From: an uncultured Alphaproteobacteria bacterium
GTDB lineage: Bacteria; Pseudomonadota; Alphaproteobacteria; Thalassobaculales; Thalassobaculaceae
Length of the DNA: 64,000 nucleotides
NCBI GenBank assembly: GCA_937776645.1
Contig: CALMRI010000036.1
Coordinates: 1 to 64,000, forward strand
Direction: 5' to 3'
In this document: positions 46,635 to 55,889 of the stretch, piece after piece
Position numbering within the stretch: the stretch's first letter is position 1
How the letters are laid out: the number at the start of each line of letters is the position of its first letter
Program-made: the position numbers and the translations under genes
The notes under the pieces: model-generated
The model's database searches: none
What the model was told of the DNA's origin: nothing
The model's input: only the letters and a program-made list of their open reading frames with translations

Positions 46635-46891
46635 ATGTACCGTTGCTTCACCCTCGCCGAAACGCTCAAGATCACGGCGGCTGTTTTCGCTGCGGCCTCG
46701 GCTATAATCAACCTGGCGGCGTCTAAAAATGCGGTGGTAACGGAATTGTCCGACTGCACCGACGCAACCAAGCCGGAATTGATGCCACCGGCATCGCCGC
46801 GTTGAAGAACGACGCCGACCGGATCCTCAGGGAGTATCAGATTCGCATCGAAACCCTGCAGAAGCTGTCGGCACCACCGAAAGTGAGTTGA
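46635..46891 (+). pseudogene. Small membrane-anchored coiled-coil protein, apparently frameshifted
   Basis: The ATG at 46635 opens FTLAETLKITAAVFAAASAI, a basic then hydrophobic N-terminus that reads as an uncleaved anchor or signal. The first frame ends near 46805, while a second frame continues GIAALKNDADRILREYQIRI and ETLQKLSAPPKVS, with heptad-like spacing typical of a coiled coil. A one-base change near 46770 would join them into about 85 residues. No family was recognised. It may instead be noncoding debris beside the tRNA. Confidence 0.4.
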
Positions 46892-46949
46892 ACGAGGGCT
46901 AGGCATTCCGGCGCGTGTGTAGCGTTTTTTTGCGCGGCAGGCCGAATGG

Positions 46950-48008
46950 TTAAGACTTCGGGTTAGTGAGGATATCGCGTGTCGCCCGGAGCCGTTTTAA
47001 TATCGGTTCACCGAGCCAATAAGCCCAGCCCTTGGTCCGGGTGATGATCGCCTCAGCTTCCTTTACCACTTTGTCCTTGGCGTCCGCCGCAACATCAACG
47101 GCGACAATAGCCCAAGGCCGTCCAGCATCGCCGCTCTTTGGGTCGGCGGCCATCTCAAGGGAAACAGTCAACCCGTCTTTGGTGCGCCAGACGACACCGC
47201 CGAGTGCTGGATCGGACACCAAGCCTTCGGAGGGCCGTACATCCTGCATAATCAGGCGTTCCGGCAGAATACCAACCTGCAGCAGCTGATAGTTCGAACT
47301 CACCACCCGATCCGATGGAAGATCGACGATGGAGAAACGTTTGTGCTGATTATCGTATATCAGCCCCATCGGCGGCTCGCCCGGCGCCATAACGGTCGTC
47401 CGCTCAATTCGTTCGCGTAGAATACTAAGCAATTGCGGCGACAGCCACTGCAGTGCCTCGCCGCGTATCTCAAGCTCGCCGGTAGCGAGCCATGTCTGGT
47501 TTTCACTGGAGCGGCGCATATAGATCGATGGCGTGCTGCCAGAGAGGCTTGCCACCCGTTTGCCGAACAAGGCATCGAGCAGAACCGTGCCGGCCTGATC
47601 CTCGAGGACCACCCGCGAGGCGTTGGACCCAGCTTGGCTGGTATCGGCGAGATGCAGTTTTTCAAACCGCGCCGGGATCCGGGTTTTTGCCTCGACAAGC
47701 TTCAGCTCGGTGAAGCCCAGAAGCATCTGCCGGATGACGCTTTGCGTCGCCGGATAGCCGCCCTTGTCGTCGATCACCCAGCGCTCACCGACGCGCGAAA
47801 AAGTAAAGCTCCCTTGCCCGTTGTCGTCGGCGCGGGTCAGCTTGATGCGGGTTATCGACGCGAGAGCGTCGCCGATCTTCGGAAATGCCGGTTCCGAGGT
47901 CACGCTACGGATCGTGTCGGCCCAGCGGGTGTATTGGGCGAACACGGCAGCGGCAGTGACGACGAAGGTGATGACCGCGAGGATCAGGACAAAACGTTTG
48001 GTCAGCAT
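46950..48008 (-). CDS. DUF4340 domain protein of the Gld-type ABC operon
   Basis: This 352-residue protein has one N-terminal membrane helix (VLILAVITFVVTAAAVFA) and a long extracytoplasmic part with the DUF4340 pattern, including TFSRVGERWVIDDKGGYPA. It is always found beside GldG-like proteins and its function is unknown. The ATG at 48008 has GAGGATG upstream; the frame runs to 48089 inside GldG. It lies 10 bases after the GldG stop and is last of four genes. It may help the ABC complex contact the envelope. Confidence 0.82.
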   Translation of the reverse strand: MLTKRFVLILAVITFVVTAAAVFAQYTRWADTIRSVTSEPAFPKIGDALASITRIKLTRADDNGQGSFTFSRVGERWVIDDKGGYPATQSVIRQMLLGFTELKLVEAKTRIPARFEKLHLADTSQAGSNASRVVLEDQAGTVLLDALFGKRVASLSGSTPSIYMRRSSENQTWLATGELEIRGEALQWLSPQLLSILRERIERTTVMAPGEPPMGLIYDNQHKRFSIVDLPSDRVVSSNYQLLQVGILPERLIMQDVRPSEGLVSDPALGGVVWRTKDGLTVSLEMAADPKSGDAGRPWAIVAVDVAADAKDKVVKEAEAIITRTKGWAYWLGEPILKRLRATRDILTNPKS

Positions 48009-48018
48009 TCTGGCATCC

Positions 48019-49989
48019 TCAACCGGCGGCCGATTCGTGGAATCTCTGGCGGCGCTGAATACCGCGCCCGATCGCCAGCAGGATGGCAAGAAACGCCAGA
48101 AGGATCGGGACCAGGGCTATATTGAGGAACCAGAGTTGGGCCTCGAGGGTCTCGAAGTCTTCGCTCAGCGAGCGCCGCACGGTGCGCAGATCGGCCCGTA
48201 ATCTAAGGACATCGCGCTGGAATTTCTCCATCGACCGGCGGTCCCCCTGGGAAATCACCGCGGCCGATCCCGCCGGGTTGCGTTGCCTGAGGTTTCGCAG
48301 ATCCTGTTCGGTTTTCTGCAAGGTCAGACGTAGTTCGCGTTCCTTATCCTCGAAGCGTTGCGAGGCTTGACGTTGGATTTCCTGCAACACCTCGAAAGGT
48401 CGGCTTGCGGTGCCTCGACCCCGTAATTCCATCAGGGTACTTGACCCCGCCAGAGCTTCGATCGTGTTTAAGATAAACGGACCGTTATTCGCGGTCGGTA
48501 CCGGAACCTTGCGACCGGCGAAATCGCGCATGATCACCCAGAAACGATCGGCCAGTATATCGGCATCGCCAATCAGGACTATATCCAACGGCTTTTCCGA
48601 TTGGCTGAGCACCGGTTTGGTCCACGGATCAGGCTCCTTGGGGGGTGGGTTGTCCGGGTCAATCTTCTCAATTGGAGGTCCGTCGGGGAACGCGGTCTTT
48701 ACCGGCCCGGTTACCCGTGCGGCGATCACGTAACGCTCGTCGCCAGCCTTATGTTCACGAAGCAACTTCAATGGGTTGCGAAACCCCTGCACGTCTTTCG
48801 AGGGGATCAACATCGAGCCGGGCGAGGAGGTAAGCAGTGGTTCCAGGGTTACTGTCGCGCCTTCACGCAGCTTTAAATAACCGGCGCTGGCGACCGCGAC
48901 CACGTCAATACCCGAGGTGATCGGCGACGTGGTGTTCAAGCTCGGGCCACGCAACTCCAGCCACGGAAGATATTCCACGGGTTGGTTACCCGCTTCCGGC
49001 AAAACCTTGCGCGCGCTCAACCGGTCACCAACAACGGTTTTAGTGTCGAACGCCACGCCCCAGGCATCGAACATCGCGGCAAGCGTACTGCCTTCGGTAA
49101 ACGCACCGAGCATCTGGCCCTGCATTCCCTCGGCCTCAGAGAACGGGTCAACGAAGATCATCGCCTTGCCGCCACGCAGCAAATACTGGTCGATTGCGAA
49201 TAGAGTGCGCGGTGACGCTGCCTTGGGATGAACCACCAGAAGGACGTTGATGTCGTCCGGGATTTCGTCCGCCTGTGCCGCGAGAAATCGGGTGTCGAAG
49301 AGTTGGCCTATTTGGCTGCGCACCACATAGGGCGGAACCGGCTCCTGGATCCCCGTGGCGGTAATCCGCATCGTGCCGTCGATGGGTAGGGAACTCAGGA
49401 TACCGACAACGGTCGGGTTGGCGGTCGAAAGGGCGTAGAGCATCCGCGAGAGGTCGTATTCCAGGAAGGCCTCGCGGTCGACCTGCATGAAGGGGATGGT
49501 TTCGATATCATCGGTGGTGTTGGAACCCACCAGACCGAAATACATATTGTCGCCGCCAGCGACGGCCGGCACGCCTTGAAGCCCAGCGGCGACGGCGCGA
49601 TCCTCGATATCGGAGAACGGGACAGGGTCCAGGATCTCAAGTTTTACCTTGCCGCCGGACACGCTTTCATATTCCAACAACAGGTCCCGCACCCGGTTCG
49701 CATAGACCCCAAGATGTGGAACGTGCTGGGCCAGACCGGAAGAGATGTAGAGGCGGAAGGTGACCGTTTCGTCGACCGACTCAAGCAGGGTCTTGGACGA
49801 GTTTGAAAGGGTGTAGAGCTTGTCCTGAGTCAGATCCAGCCGTCCGGAGCTAAACCAAGCCGATCCCAGAGCATTGATGGCGACGAACAGAGTCACCAAC
49901 AAGCAAAGGGCGATACCGGCCAAGCGACCGCCGCCTTGAGGGCCGCTGCTCTCGGGATTGGCCGCTGTGTTTGGTGTCGTCTCAGCCAT
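48019..49989 (-). CDS. GldG-family ABC-type auxiliary protein
   Basis: This 656-residue protein has an N-terminal membrane helix, a large extracytoplasmic domain (LDLTQDKLYTLSNSSKTLL, VKLEILDPVPFSDIEDRAVA), a long coiled-coil stretch near 560-620 (RFEDKERELRLTLQ), and a C-terminal helix. The family is GldG/ABC_transp_aux, first known from gliding motility in Bacteroidetes, but non-gliding proteobacteria have the same module. The role of the proteobacterial version is not established. It sits between the permease and DUF4340 genes in a tight operon. Confidence 0.88.
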   Translation of the reverse strand: MAETTPNTAANPESSGPQGGGRLAGIALCLLVTLFVAINALGSAWFSSGRLDLTQDKLYTLSNSSKTLLESVDETVTFRLYISSGLAQHVPHLGVYANRVRDLLLEYESVSGGKVKLEILDPVPFSDIEDRAVAAGLQGVPAVAGGDNMYFGLVGSNTTDDIETIPFMQVDREAFLEYDLSRMLYALSTANPTVVGILSSLPIDGTMRITATGIQEPVPPYVVRSQIGQLFDTRFLAAQADEIPDDINVLLVVHPKAASPRTLFAIDQYLLRGGKAMIFVDPFSEAEGMQGQMLGAFTEGSTLAAMFDAWGVAFDTKTVVGDRLSARKVLPEAGNQPVEYLPWLELRGPSLNTTSPITSGIDVVAVASAGYLKLREGATVTLEPLLTSSPGSMLIPSKDVQGFRNPLKLLREHKAGDERYVIAARVTGPVKTAFPDGPPIEKIDPDNPPPKEPDPWTKPVLSQSEKPLDIVLIGDADILADRFWVIMRDFAGRKVPVPTANNGPFILNTIEALAGSSTLMELRGRGTASRPFEVLQEIQRQASQRFEDKERELRLTLQKTEQDLRNLRQRNPAGSAAVISQGDRRSMEKFQRDVLRLRADLRTVRRSLSEDFETLEAQLWFLNIALVPILLAFLAILLAIGRGIQRRQRFHESAAG

Positions 49990-49990
49990 C

Positions 49991-50725
49991 TCAGAACGCC
50001 TTGCGCCAGTCGACGATGATCGCATTAGCGATCAGCGCAATGATGATAAGTGAGCCGAAGAAGATCAGATCGCGAAGATCAATCACGCCGCGCTGGATCG
50101 ATTGGAAATGCGGTAAAAAACCAAAATTCCCGATCGCCTGAATGACGTCGGCAGGGGCCCAAGCGGAGAAGAAATCCAAGACTGCCGGTGATCCGGCGAG
50201 CGTCAGGATAAAGCATGTAGTGGTGGTGACCACGAAGGCGATAACCTGGTTTTTGGTGGTCGCCGAGATCATCGATCCGATCGCCAGATAGGCGCCGGCC
50301 ATCAACAAACTGCCAACATAAGAGGCCAAAATCACCCCATTGTCGGGGTTTCCAAGATAGTTCACGGTCAGCCAGAGCGGGAAGGTGAGCGCGACAGCGG
50401 TCGCCGTAAAGGCCCAGGCGGCCAGGTATTTGCCAACCACGGCCTCGGTCATCGAAATGGGCAGCGTTAAAAGCAGCTCGATCGTGCCAAGTCGGCGCTC
50501 CTCCGCCCAAAGCCGCATCGAAAGCGCGGGGATCAAAAACAGATACAGCCAGGGATGAAACTCGAAGAAAGGCACCAGATCGGCTTGTTCACGATCCAGG
50601 AAGCCCCCCAACCGGAACGTCAAAATTCCGGCCAACGCCAGAAAGATAACGATGAAGATATAGGCAAGTGGGGTTGAGAAATAGGCCGCGAACTCCCGGC
50701 GAAATACCAGATTGACGTTACGCAT
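49991..50725 (-). CDS. ABC-2 type permease (GldF-like)
   Basis: This 244-residue inner-membrane protein has six predicted helices and starts NVNLVFRREFAAYFSTPLAY, the normal GldF/NosY-type opening. The segment LSMRLWAEERRLGTIELLLT is the ABC-2 hallmark. It overlaps the ATPase gene's end by 8 bases and ends one base before the GldG ATG. With the ATPase it makes the exporter-like core of the complex. Confidence 0.92.
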   Translation of the reverse strand: MRNVNLVFRREFAAYFSTPLAYIFIVIFLALAGILTFRLGGFLDREQADLVPFFEFHPWLYLFLIPALSMRLWAEERRLGTIELLLTLPISMTEAVVGKYLAAWAFTATAVALTFPLWLTVNYLGNPDNGVILASYVGSLLMAGAYLAIGSMISATTKNQVIAFVVTTTTCFILTLAGSPAVLDFFSAWAPADVIQAIGNFGFLPHFQSIQRGVIDLRDLIFFGSLIIIALIANAIIVDWRKAF

Positions 50726-51443
50726 TGGCGGTCACCTTGCGAAACACTTCGTCCAAATCGCCAGAACCCGATTGGGCTTTCAGGTCGGCGGGCGAACCAT
50801 CGGCGACCACCTTGCCGGAGGTGATGATCATCGCCCGAGAGCACACCGCGTCGACCTCCTCCAAGATGTGGGTCGATATGACGATGCATTTTTCCTGGGC
50901 CATGTCGCGGATCAACTCACGCACCACCTGCTTTTGATTGGGATCCAAACCGTCGGTGGGCTCGTCGAGGATCAGCACGGTGGGATCATGCAGCAACGAT
51001 TGAGCCAATCCGACGCGGCGTTTATAGCCCTTCGACAAGGTGTCGATCGGTTGGCGCGCAACGTCATGAATGCGGGTCATTTCGATGGCCCGCTCGACCC
51101 GTTCGCGGCGGTCGGCGCCATCGTAACCCCGCACTCCGGCGATGAAGGAAAGAAAGCCAAGCGGCGTCATGTCCGGATAAGCCGGCGCGCCCTCCGGTAA
51201 ATAACCGACGGCGGCCTTAACAGCGCGCGGGTCGCGCAGCACGTCATGGCCGCAGACCACCGCAGTTCCGGCACTGGGGGTCAGGAACCCGACGATCATC
51301 TTCATGGTCGTGGATTTACCGGCCCCGTTCGGTCCCAGGAACCCGACAACCTCTCCGGTCCCGGCGGTAAAGTTGACGTTGTCGACAACAGTTTCGTGAC
51401 CAAAGCTCTTGGTCAAACCGTGAATGGACAATACTTGGGTCAT
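50718..51443 (-). CDS. ABC transporter ATP-binding protein (GldA-like)
   Basis: This 241-residue ATPase leads the Gld-type operon. Walker A is GPNGAGKST at about residue 36, the signature is LSKGYKRRVGLAQSL and Walker B is VLILDEPTDGLDPNQ. The variant LSKGY signature is typical of GldA and related exporter ATPases. The ATG at 51443 is reasonable, with GGTAGCGATG upstream. It is preceded by a noncoding region that includes an adenylate cyclase remnant. Confidence 0.93.
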   Translation of the reverse strand: MTQVLSIHGLTKSFGHETVVDNVNFTAGTGEVVGFLGPNGAGKSTTMKMIVGFLTPSAGTAVVCGHDVLRDPRAVKAAVGYLPEGAPAYPDMTPLGFLSFIAGVRGYDGADRRERVERAIEMTRIHDVARQPIDTLSKGYKRRVGLAQSLLHDPTVLILDEPTDGLDPNQKQVVRELIRDMAQEKCIVISTHILEEVDAVCSRAMIITSGKVVADGSPADLKAQSGSGDLDEVFRKVTANA

Positions 51444-51551
51444 CGCTACCGATCTTTAGTGCCCGAGAAGCCGAGGCCTTGTTAGTTTAAGGTTTCTTTC
51501 AACAATTTCAATAACCTGATGACAAATAACCATCCTCGTTGGTAAACTATG

Positions 51552-51997
51552 CGTTTGAGCTTTGGTTCTTGAAGTCGTTCGCGGCGTGTTCGTAGACTTC
51601 TTGCGGCTGTTGCCGACAATAATTCTACTTTCTGGAGCGTTGATACTGCATATCGTGGCTGCGGTCCATACGGTCATGGCGGAGAATCTCAAATCGTAGA
51701 ATGACAGCGTGAGTAACGACCTCGACGCGCCGCTGAGGGTCAATATCGGCAATCGTTGGTGAGTTTGGCTATCGCCAGACTAGGCACCAGACCGCCGTGG
51801 GCGACATCGTCAATACCGCGAGCCGTCTGGAGGCTCTGACCAAGGAGTACACGGCGCAATTGGTGGCTCCCGGAGAGGTGGTCGATGCGGCGGGTGCAGG
51901 TTTGTCGGCTTTTAAGATAGAGGAAGTGAGGGTCGGGGGCCGGGAGGAAAGCACGACGGTTCATATCGTGGACGATGCATCGGGCTTGTCGACATAA
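51552..51997 (+). pseudogene. Remnant of a class III adenylate/guanylate cyclase
   Basis: The C-terminal piece is clear: VGEFGYRQTRHQTAVGDIVN and TASRLEALTKEYTAQLVAPG, the second half of a class III nucleotide cyclase domain, ending in a stop at 51997. Upstream, in another frame, FVDFLRLLPTIILLSGALIL looks like a membrane helix that could be the N-terminal part of the same gene, followed by a stop. The catalytic first half is missing. This gene has suffered an internal deletion and frame loss. The boundary of the N-terminal part is uncertain. Confidence 0.65.
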
Positions 51998-52074
51998 GAT
52001 TGGGGAATCGGAACCTTTCCAGTGCCGGGGCGTCGCTGTACTAAGGGCCGTAATCGCTCAACGGGAGGCCCATT

Positions 52075-53298
52075 ATGACCACGCCGCTACCGCTTACCGG
52101 TATCCGGGTTTTCGACCTCACGCGCATCCTGGCCGGACCGACCTGCACCCAGCTTCTGGGCGATCTCGGTGCCGACATAATCAAGATCGAACGGCCAAGC
52201 GTCGGCGACGACACTCGGAGTTGGGGCCCGCCCTACGTCAAGGATGCGGACGGCAACGACACCACTGAATCCGCATATTATCTCTCGGCCAATCGCAACA
52301 AGCGCTCAATCACCATTGATCTACGCCGTGCCGAGGGCATCGCGTTGGCCAAACAGTTGATCGCCAAGTGTGATGTGCTGATCGAAAATTTCAAGGTTGG
52401 CAGCCTGGCTAAGCTCGGGCTCGGATATGACGAGCTGAAAGGGGAGTTTTCCAACTTGGTCTATTGCTCGGTTACCGGTTTTGGTCAGACCGGGCCCTAT
52501 GCGGATCGGGCAGGCTATGACTTTCTCGCCCAGGGATTGGGCGGTATCATGAGCATCACCGGCGATCCGGACGGCCCACCTATGAAGGTCGGGGTCGGCA
52601 TTGCCGACGTGATGACCGGCATGTATGCCTCGACCGCGATCCTGGCGGCTCTGCGCCACCGCGACGCGACCGGACAGGGCCAGCACATCGACACCTGCCT
52701 GCTCGACACGCAGGTCTCCTGGCTGATTAACGAGGGCACAAATTATCTGGTGTCCGGCAAAATTCCGGTGAAGCTGGGCAATGAGCATCCGAACATCGTG
52801 CCCTACAAGGTCTTTGGCACCGCCGATGGCTACGTCATCCTGGCGGTCGGCAATGACCGGCAATTCCAGGACTGGTGTCGCTACGCTGGGGCCGAGGATC
52901 TTGGCGCCGATCCTCGCTTCGCCACCAATCCCTTGCGGATAGGCAACCGGGAGGCGCTATACGAGGCAATGCCGGCCTATATGGAACGCAAGACCACCCA
53001 ACAATGGCTTGATGGCTTGGCGAGCGCGAAAGTGCCCTGCAGCCCGGTCAACAACATCAAACAAGTCTTCGAGAATGAACAGGTCCAGGCCCGCGGGATG
53101 CGAATAGAGATGGACCATCCCAAGGCCGGTAGCGGGAAGGTCCCGCTGATCGGCAATCCGTTAAAAATGTCGGCGACACCGCCACAATATCGCCAGGCTC
53201 CACCGATACTGGGCGAGCATACCGACGAAGTCCTAGCTGAAGTGCTGGGGCTGGACGAAGCGGAAATCTTGGCGCTGAAGCAGGCGGGAACGGTCTAA
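52075..53298 (+). CDS. Class III (CaiB/BaiF-type) CoA-transferase, second
   Basis: This 407-residue enzyme has LTGIRVFDLTRILAGPTCTQ, RNKRSITIDL and the catalytic Asp at about 178 in GVGIADVMTGMYA. The ending LGEHTDEVLAEVLGLDEAEI is normal. It differs from the copy at 23 kb in the insert near 50-66 (PPYVKDADGN), which occurs in the SUGCT/formyl-CoA-transferase-like group. It has no enzymatic partner next to it. The ATG follows GGGAGGCC. The acid substrate is unknown. Confidence 0.93.
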   Translation: MTTPLPLTGIRVFDLTRILAGPTCTQLLGDLGADIIKIERPSVGDDTRSWGPPYVKDADGNDTTESAYYLSANRNKRSITIDLRRAEGIALAKQLIAKCDVLIENFKVGSLAKLGLGYDELKGEFSNLVYCSVTGFGQTGPYADRAGYDFLAQGLGGIMSITGDPDGPPMKVGVGIADVMTGMYASTAILAALRHRDATGQGQHIDTCLLDTQVSWLINEGTNYLVSGKIPVKLGNEHPNIVPYKVFGTADGYVILAVGNDRQFQDWCRYAGAEDLGADPRFATNPLRIGNREALYEAMPAYMERKTTQQWLDGLASAKVPCSPVNNIKQVFENEQVQARGMRIEMDHPKAGSGKVPLIGNPLKMSATPPQYRQAPPILGEHTDEVLAEVLGLDEAEILALKQAGTV

Positions 53299-53339
53299 CA
53301 CGCGAGCTGGTAAACCCGAGCCCCGTGCCAGGCAACAGC

Positions 53340-53427
53340 ATAACCTGTTCGCGGGACCTTTGCACGGCTTGCCAGCACAGATTTCGCAGCGCCGGCAAGC
53401 CGTGCAAAGGTCCCGCGAACAGGTTAT
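53340..53427. repeat. 34-bp perfect inverted repeat with 20-base spacer
   Basis: The left arm is 53340-53373 and the right arm is 53394-53427; every base pairs. The arms begin ATAACCTGTTCGCGGG and end at GGCTTGCC. The spacer is AGCACAGATTTCGCAGCGCC. No T run follows, so a simple intrinsic terminator is not obvious. The outermost ATA/TAT leaves TA dinucleotides flanking ACCTG...CAGGT, which would suit a short mobile repeat with TA target duplication. It lies between a CoA-transferase and an MFS gene. Confidence 0.85.
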
Positions 53428-53502
53428 CTATGGTGAGACAGAATCGTCCGGGCGTGTAACAGTGACCGCTAAGAAGTTTCAATTTTTGAGGTGAGATTGG
53501 TA

Positions 53503-54687
53503 ATGCCTTACTCACGATTCCTGTTTCTCAATCTCGGTCACACCGTCGATCATCTGTTCATGTTGATGTTTCCGGCGGTGGCGGCACTGGCGGCGGCGGA
53601 TCTTGGGGCCAGTTATGGAGAGCTCTTGCCTCTGGCGACCGGAAGCTTCATCGCCTTCGGGGTGTTCTCCTTGCCGGCCGGCTGGCTGGCCGACCGGTTC
53701 AGCCGCGAGCTGATGCTCTCAATTTTCTTCTTCGGGATTGGGTGCGCGATGATCCTGACCGGCTTTGCTCAAGAGACCTGGCAGATCGTCGCGGCCTTGA
53801 CCTTGGTTGGCATGTTCGCGGCGATTTATCATCCCGTAGGATTAGCGATGGTGTCACAGGGTGGCGGCGACGTCGGGCGCCGGCTTGGGGTTAACGGCGT
53901 TTGGGGCAATATGGGAGTGGCGGCCTCGGCGCTGTCGATCGGCGCCTTCGCCGATTTCGCTGGTTGGCGCGAGGCCTTCATGCTGGCGGGAGGATTGTCG
54001 ATCCTGATCGGTTTTGGCTGGGTAAAGGTGACCCGTGCAACGGCCTTGGAAGCCGAGCCGGCGAAGAAGAGAGGCGGAAGCGCCTCGGTGGATTGGAAGC
54101 GGGTGCTCGCCGTGGTGCTGGTGACCACGACCGTCGGCGGCTTTATTTTCAACGCGATGACGGTCTCATTACCCAAGGTGCTGGACGACCGGCTGGCTGA
54201 TTTCTCGTTGAGCGCGACCGAGGTCGGTGCCATTGCATCGGCGGTCTATGCGGCGGCGGCCTTTACCCAGATCGTGGTCGGCCGGGCGATCGACAAATAT
54301 ACGATCAAGCCGATCTTCCTCGGCCTAGTCGCCGGCCAAGCCGTGGCGCTTTATCTGGCGATGTCGGCGAGCGGTTGGACCATGGTGGTGATCTCGGTCT
54401 TCGTAATGGTGCTGGTTTTCGGGCAGATCCCGATCAACGATACTTTGATCGCGCGGCACACACCGGATATCTGGCGCGGTCGGGTCTATTCGGTGAAATA
54501 TGTCTTGTCCTTCACTGTCTCGGCGGCGGCGGTGCCGTCGATTTCCTGGCTCTACGCGAACGAGGGTGGGTTCCAGACCATGTTCCTGGCAGCAGCTTGT
54601 GCGGCGGTGTTTATTACCCTAGCGGTGGCGATGCTGCCGGGGCGGCGTGACCCGGCTCCGGAGCCTGTGGGTACTGGCGACGACTGA
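53503..54687 (+). CDS. Major facilitator superfamily transporter
   Basis: This 394-residue protein has about 12 membrane helices. It starts FLFLNLGHTVDHLFMLMFPA and has the MFS loop patterns PAGWLADRFSRE between helices 2 and 3 and IYHPVGLAMVSQGGGDVGRR. The second half repeats the pattern. Such sequences resemble fosmidomycin-resistance-like and sugar or drug exporters, but the substrate cannot be said. It is followed 23 bases later by a paralogue. The ATG at 53503 is chosen over a GTG at 53491. Confidence 0.9.
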   Translation: MPYSRFLFLNLGHTVDHLFMLMFPAVAALAAADLGASYGELLPLATGSFIAFGVFSLPAGWLADRFSRELMLSIFFFGIGCAMILTGFAQETWQIVAALTLVGMFAAIYHPVGLAMVSQGGGDVGRRLGVNGVWGNMGVAASALSIGAFADFAGWREAFMLAGGLSILIGFGWVKVTRATALEAEPAKKRGGSASVDWKRVLAVVLVTTTVGGFIFNAMTVSLPKVLDDRLADFSLSATEVGAIASAVYAAAAFTQIVVGRAIDKYTIKPIFLGLVAGQAVALYLAMSASGWTMVVISVFVMVLVFGQIPINDTLIARHTPDIWRGRVYSVKYVLSFTVSAAAVPSISWLYANEGGFQTMFLAAACAAVFITLAVAMLPGRRDPAPEPVGTGDD

Positions 54688-54710
54688 CAGCCGGACGGAA
54701 GGAAACAGCA

Positions 54711-55889
54711 ATGCCGGTCACACGGATGCTGATGATCAATATCGGCCATGGCCTCAACCATCTATTGATGCTCTTGTTTCCAGTGGTTGCTGCCCTGGCC
54801 GCTAGCGCTTTCGACGAGGACTATGGCCCGTTGCTAGCGCTGTCGACGGGGAGCTGGCTGGCCTTCGGACTCGGGTCGATGCCGGCCGGTTGGCTCGCCG
54901 ACCGGTGGAGCCGGCGCGGTATGCTGGCGGTGTTTTTCATTGGCTCCGGCGCTGCTTGTTTTTTGACAGCGGCGGCGCAGAACTATTGGCAAATCGCCAG
55001 CGCCCTGGCGCTGCTTGGGGTTTTCGCCTCGATCTATCATCCCGTCGGGGTGGCGATCCTAGCCGGCGGGGCCGCCGAGACATTGGGTAAGCGATTGGCG
55101 ATCAACGGCGTCTGGGGCAATGTCGGGGTGGCGTTCTCCGCCGTCGTCGCCGGCGCTTTGGCGGACCGGTTCGGTTGGCAAGCGGCGTTCATCGTGCCGG
55201 GCGTGGTGTCAATCGGTCTCGGCGTGCTGTGGCTGATCCTCGTGCCAACCGGTGCGGTCGAGGACGGAGCAGGCGGGTTGACCAAGCCGGCTACGGTGCC
55301 GCCGGTGGACTGGAAGCGGGTGATCATCACTATCGCCTGCCTCACGGTGCTCACCGGCTTTGCTTTTAACGCCGCGATCGTGTCGGTGCCAAAACTGTTC
55401 GACGAGCGGTTGGGGGATATTGCCGGCAGCGCGACGGCGGTCGGGTTTCTCGCTTTCGGGGTCTATATCGTCGCCGGTTTCGCCCAACTTTTCGTGGGCG
55501 GCCTGATCGACCGGTTTCCAATCAAGCCGATCTTCCTGGCGATTGCCGCCGCCGAGGCGGTCGCGATGTTCTTGGTGATTAATGCCGAGGGCATAAACTT
55601 GATGATCGCCGCCGCCGCGATGATGGCGCTGGTCTATGCTGGGCTGCCAATTGCCGACACCTTGATCGGGCGCAATGCCCCGGCGCATCTTCGCTCCAGG
55701 ATATACGCCTTTACCTATCTGATTTCCTTCGGCGCCTCGACCGCGGCGATCCCGGCGATCGCCTACCTGCATGGCAATGGTGGTTTTGCGATGTTGTTCG
55801 CGATCCTCGCCGGGATGGGGGTGGTCGTATTTGGCGGGGTGAGTTTGCTGCCCGGTCATCGCCCAGCCGCGCCAGCGCCGGCGGAATAG
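54711..55889 (+). CDS. Major facilitator superfamily transporter, tandem paralogue
   Basis: This 392-residue protein is parallel to the preceding one over its full length: INIGHGLNHLLMLLFPVVAA, MPAGWLADRWSRRGM, FASIYHPVGVAILAGGAAET and RLAINGVWGNVGVAFSA, against RLGVNGVWGNMGVAASA in the neighbour. The two must come from duplication, but they differ throughout, so the event is not recent. Two single-chain transporters could act as separate carriers or as a heteromer; neither can be told apart here. The ATG follows GGAAGGAAAC. Confidence 0.9.
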   Translation: MPVTRMLMINIGHGLNHLLMLLFPVVAALAASAFDEDYGPLLALSTGSWLAFGLGSMPAGWLADRWSRRGMLAVFFIGSGAACFLTAAAQNYWQIASALALLGVFASIYHPVGVAILAGGAAETLGKRLAINGVWGNVGVAFSAVVAGALADRFGWQAAFIVPGVVSIGLGVLWLILVPTGAVEDGAGGLTKPATVPPVDWKRVIITIACLTVLTGFAFNAAIVSVPKLFDERLGDIAGSATAVGFLAFGVYIVAGFAQLFVGGLIDRFPIKPIFLAIAAAEAVAMFLVINAEGINLMIAAAAMMALVYAGLPIADTLIGRNAPAHLRSRIYAFTYLISFGASTAAIPAIAYLHGNGGFAMLFAILAGMGVVVFGGVSLLPGHRPAAPAPAE

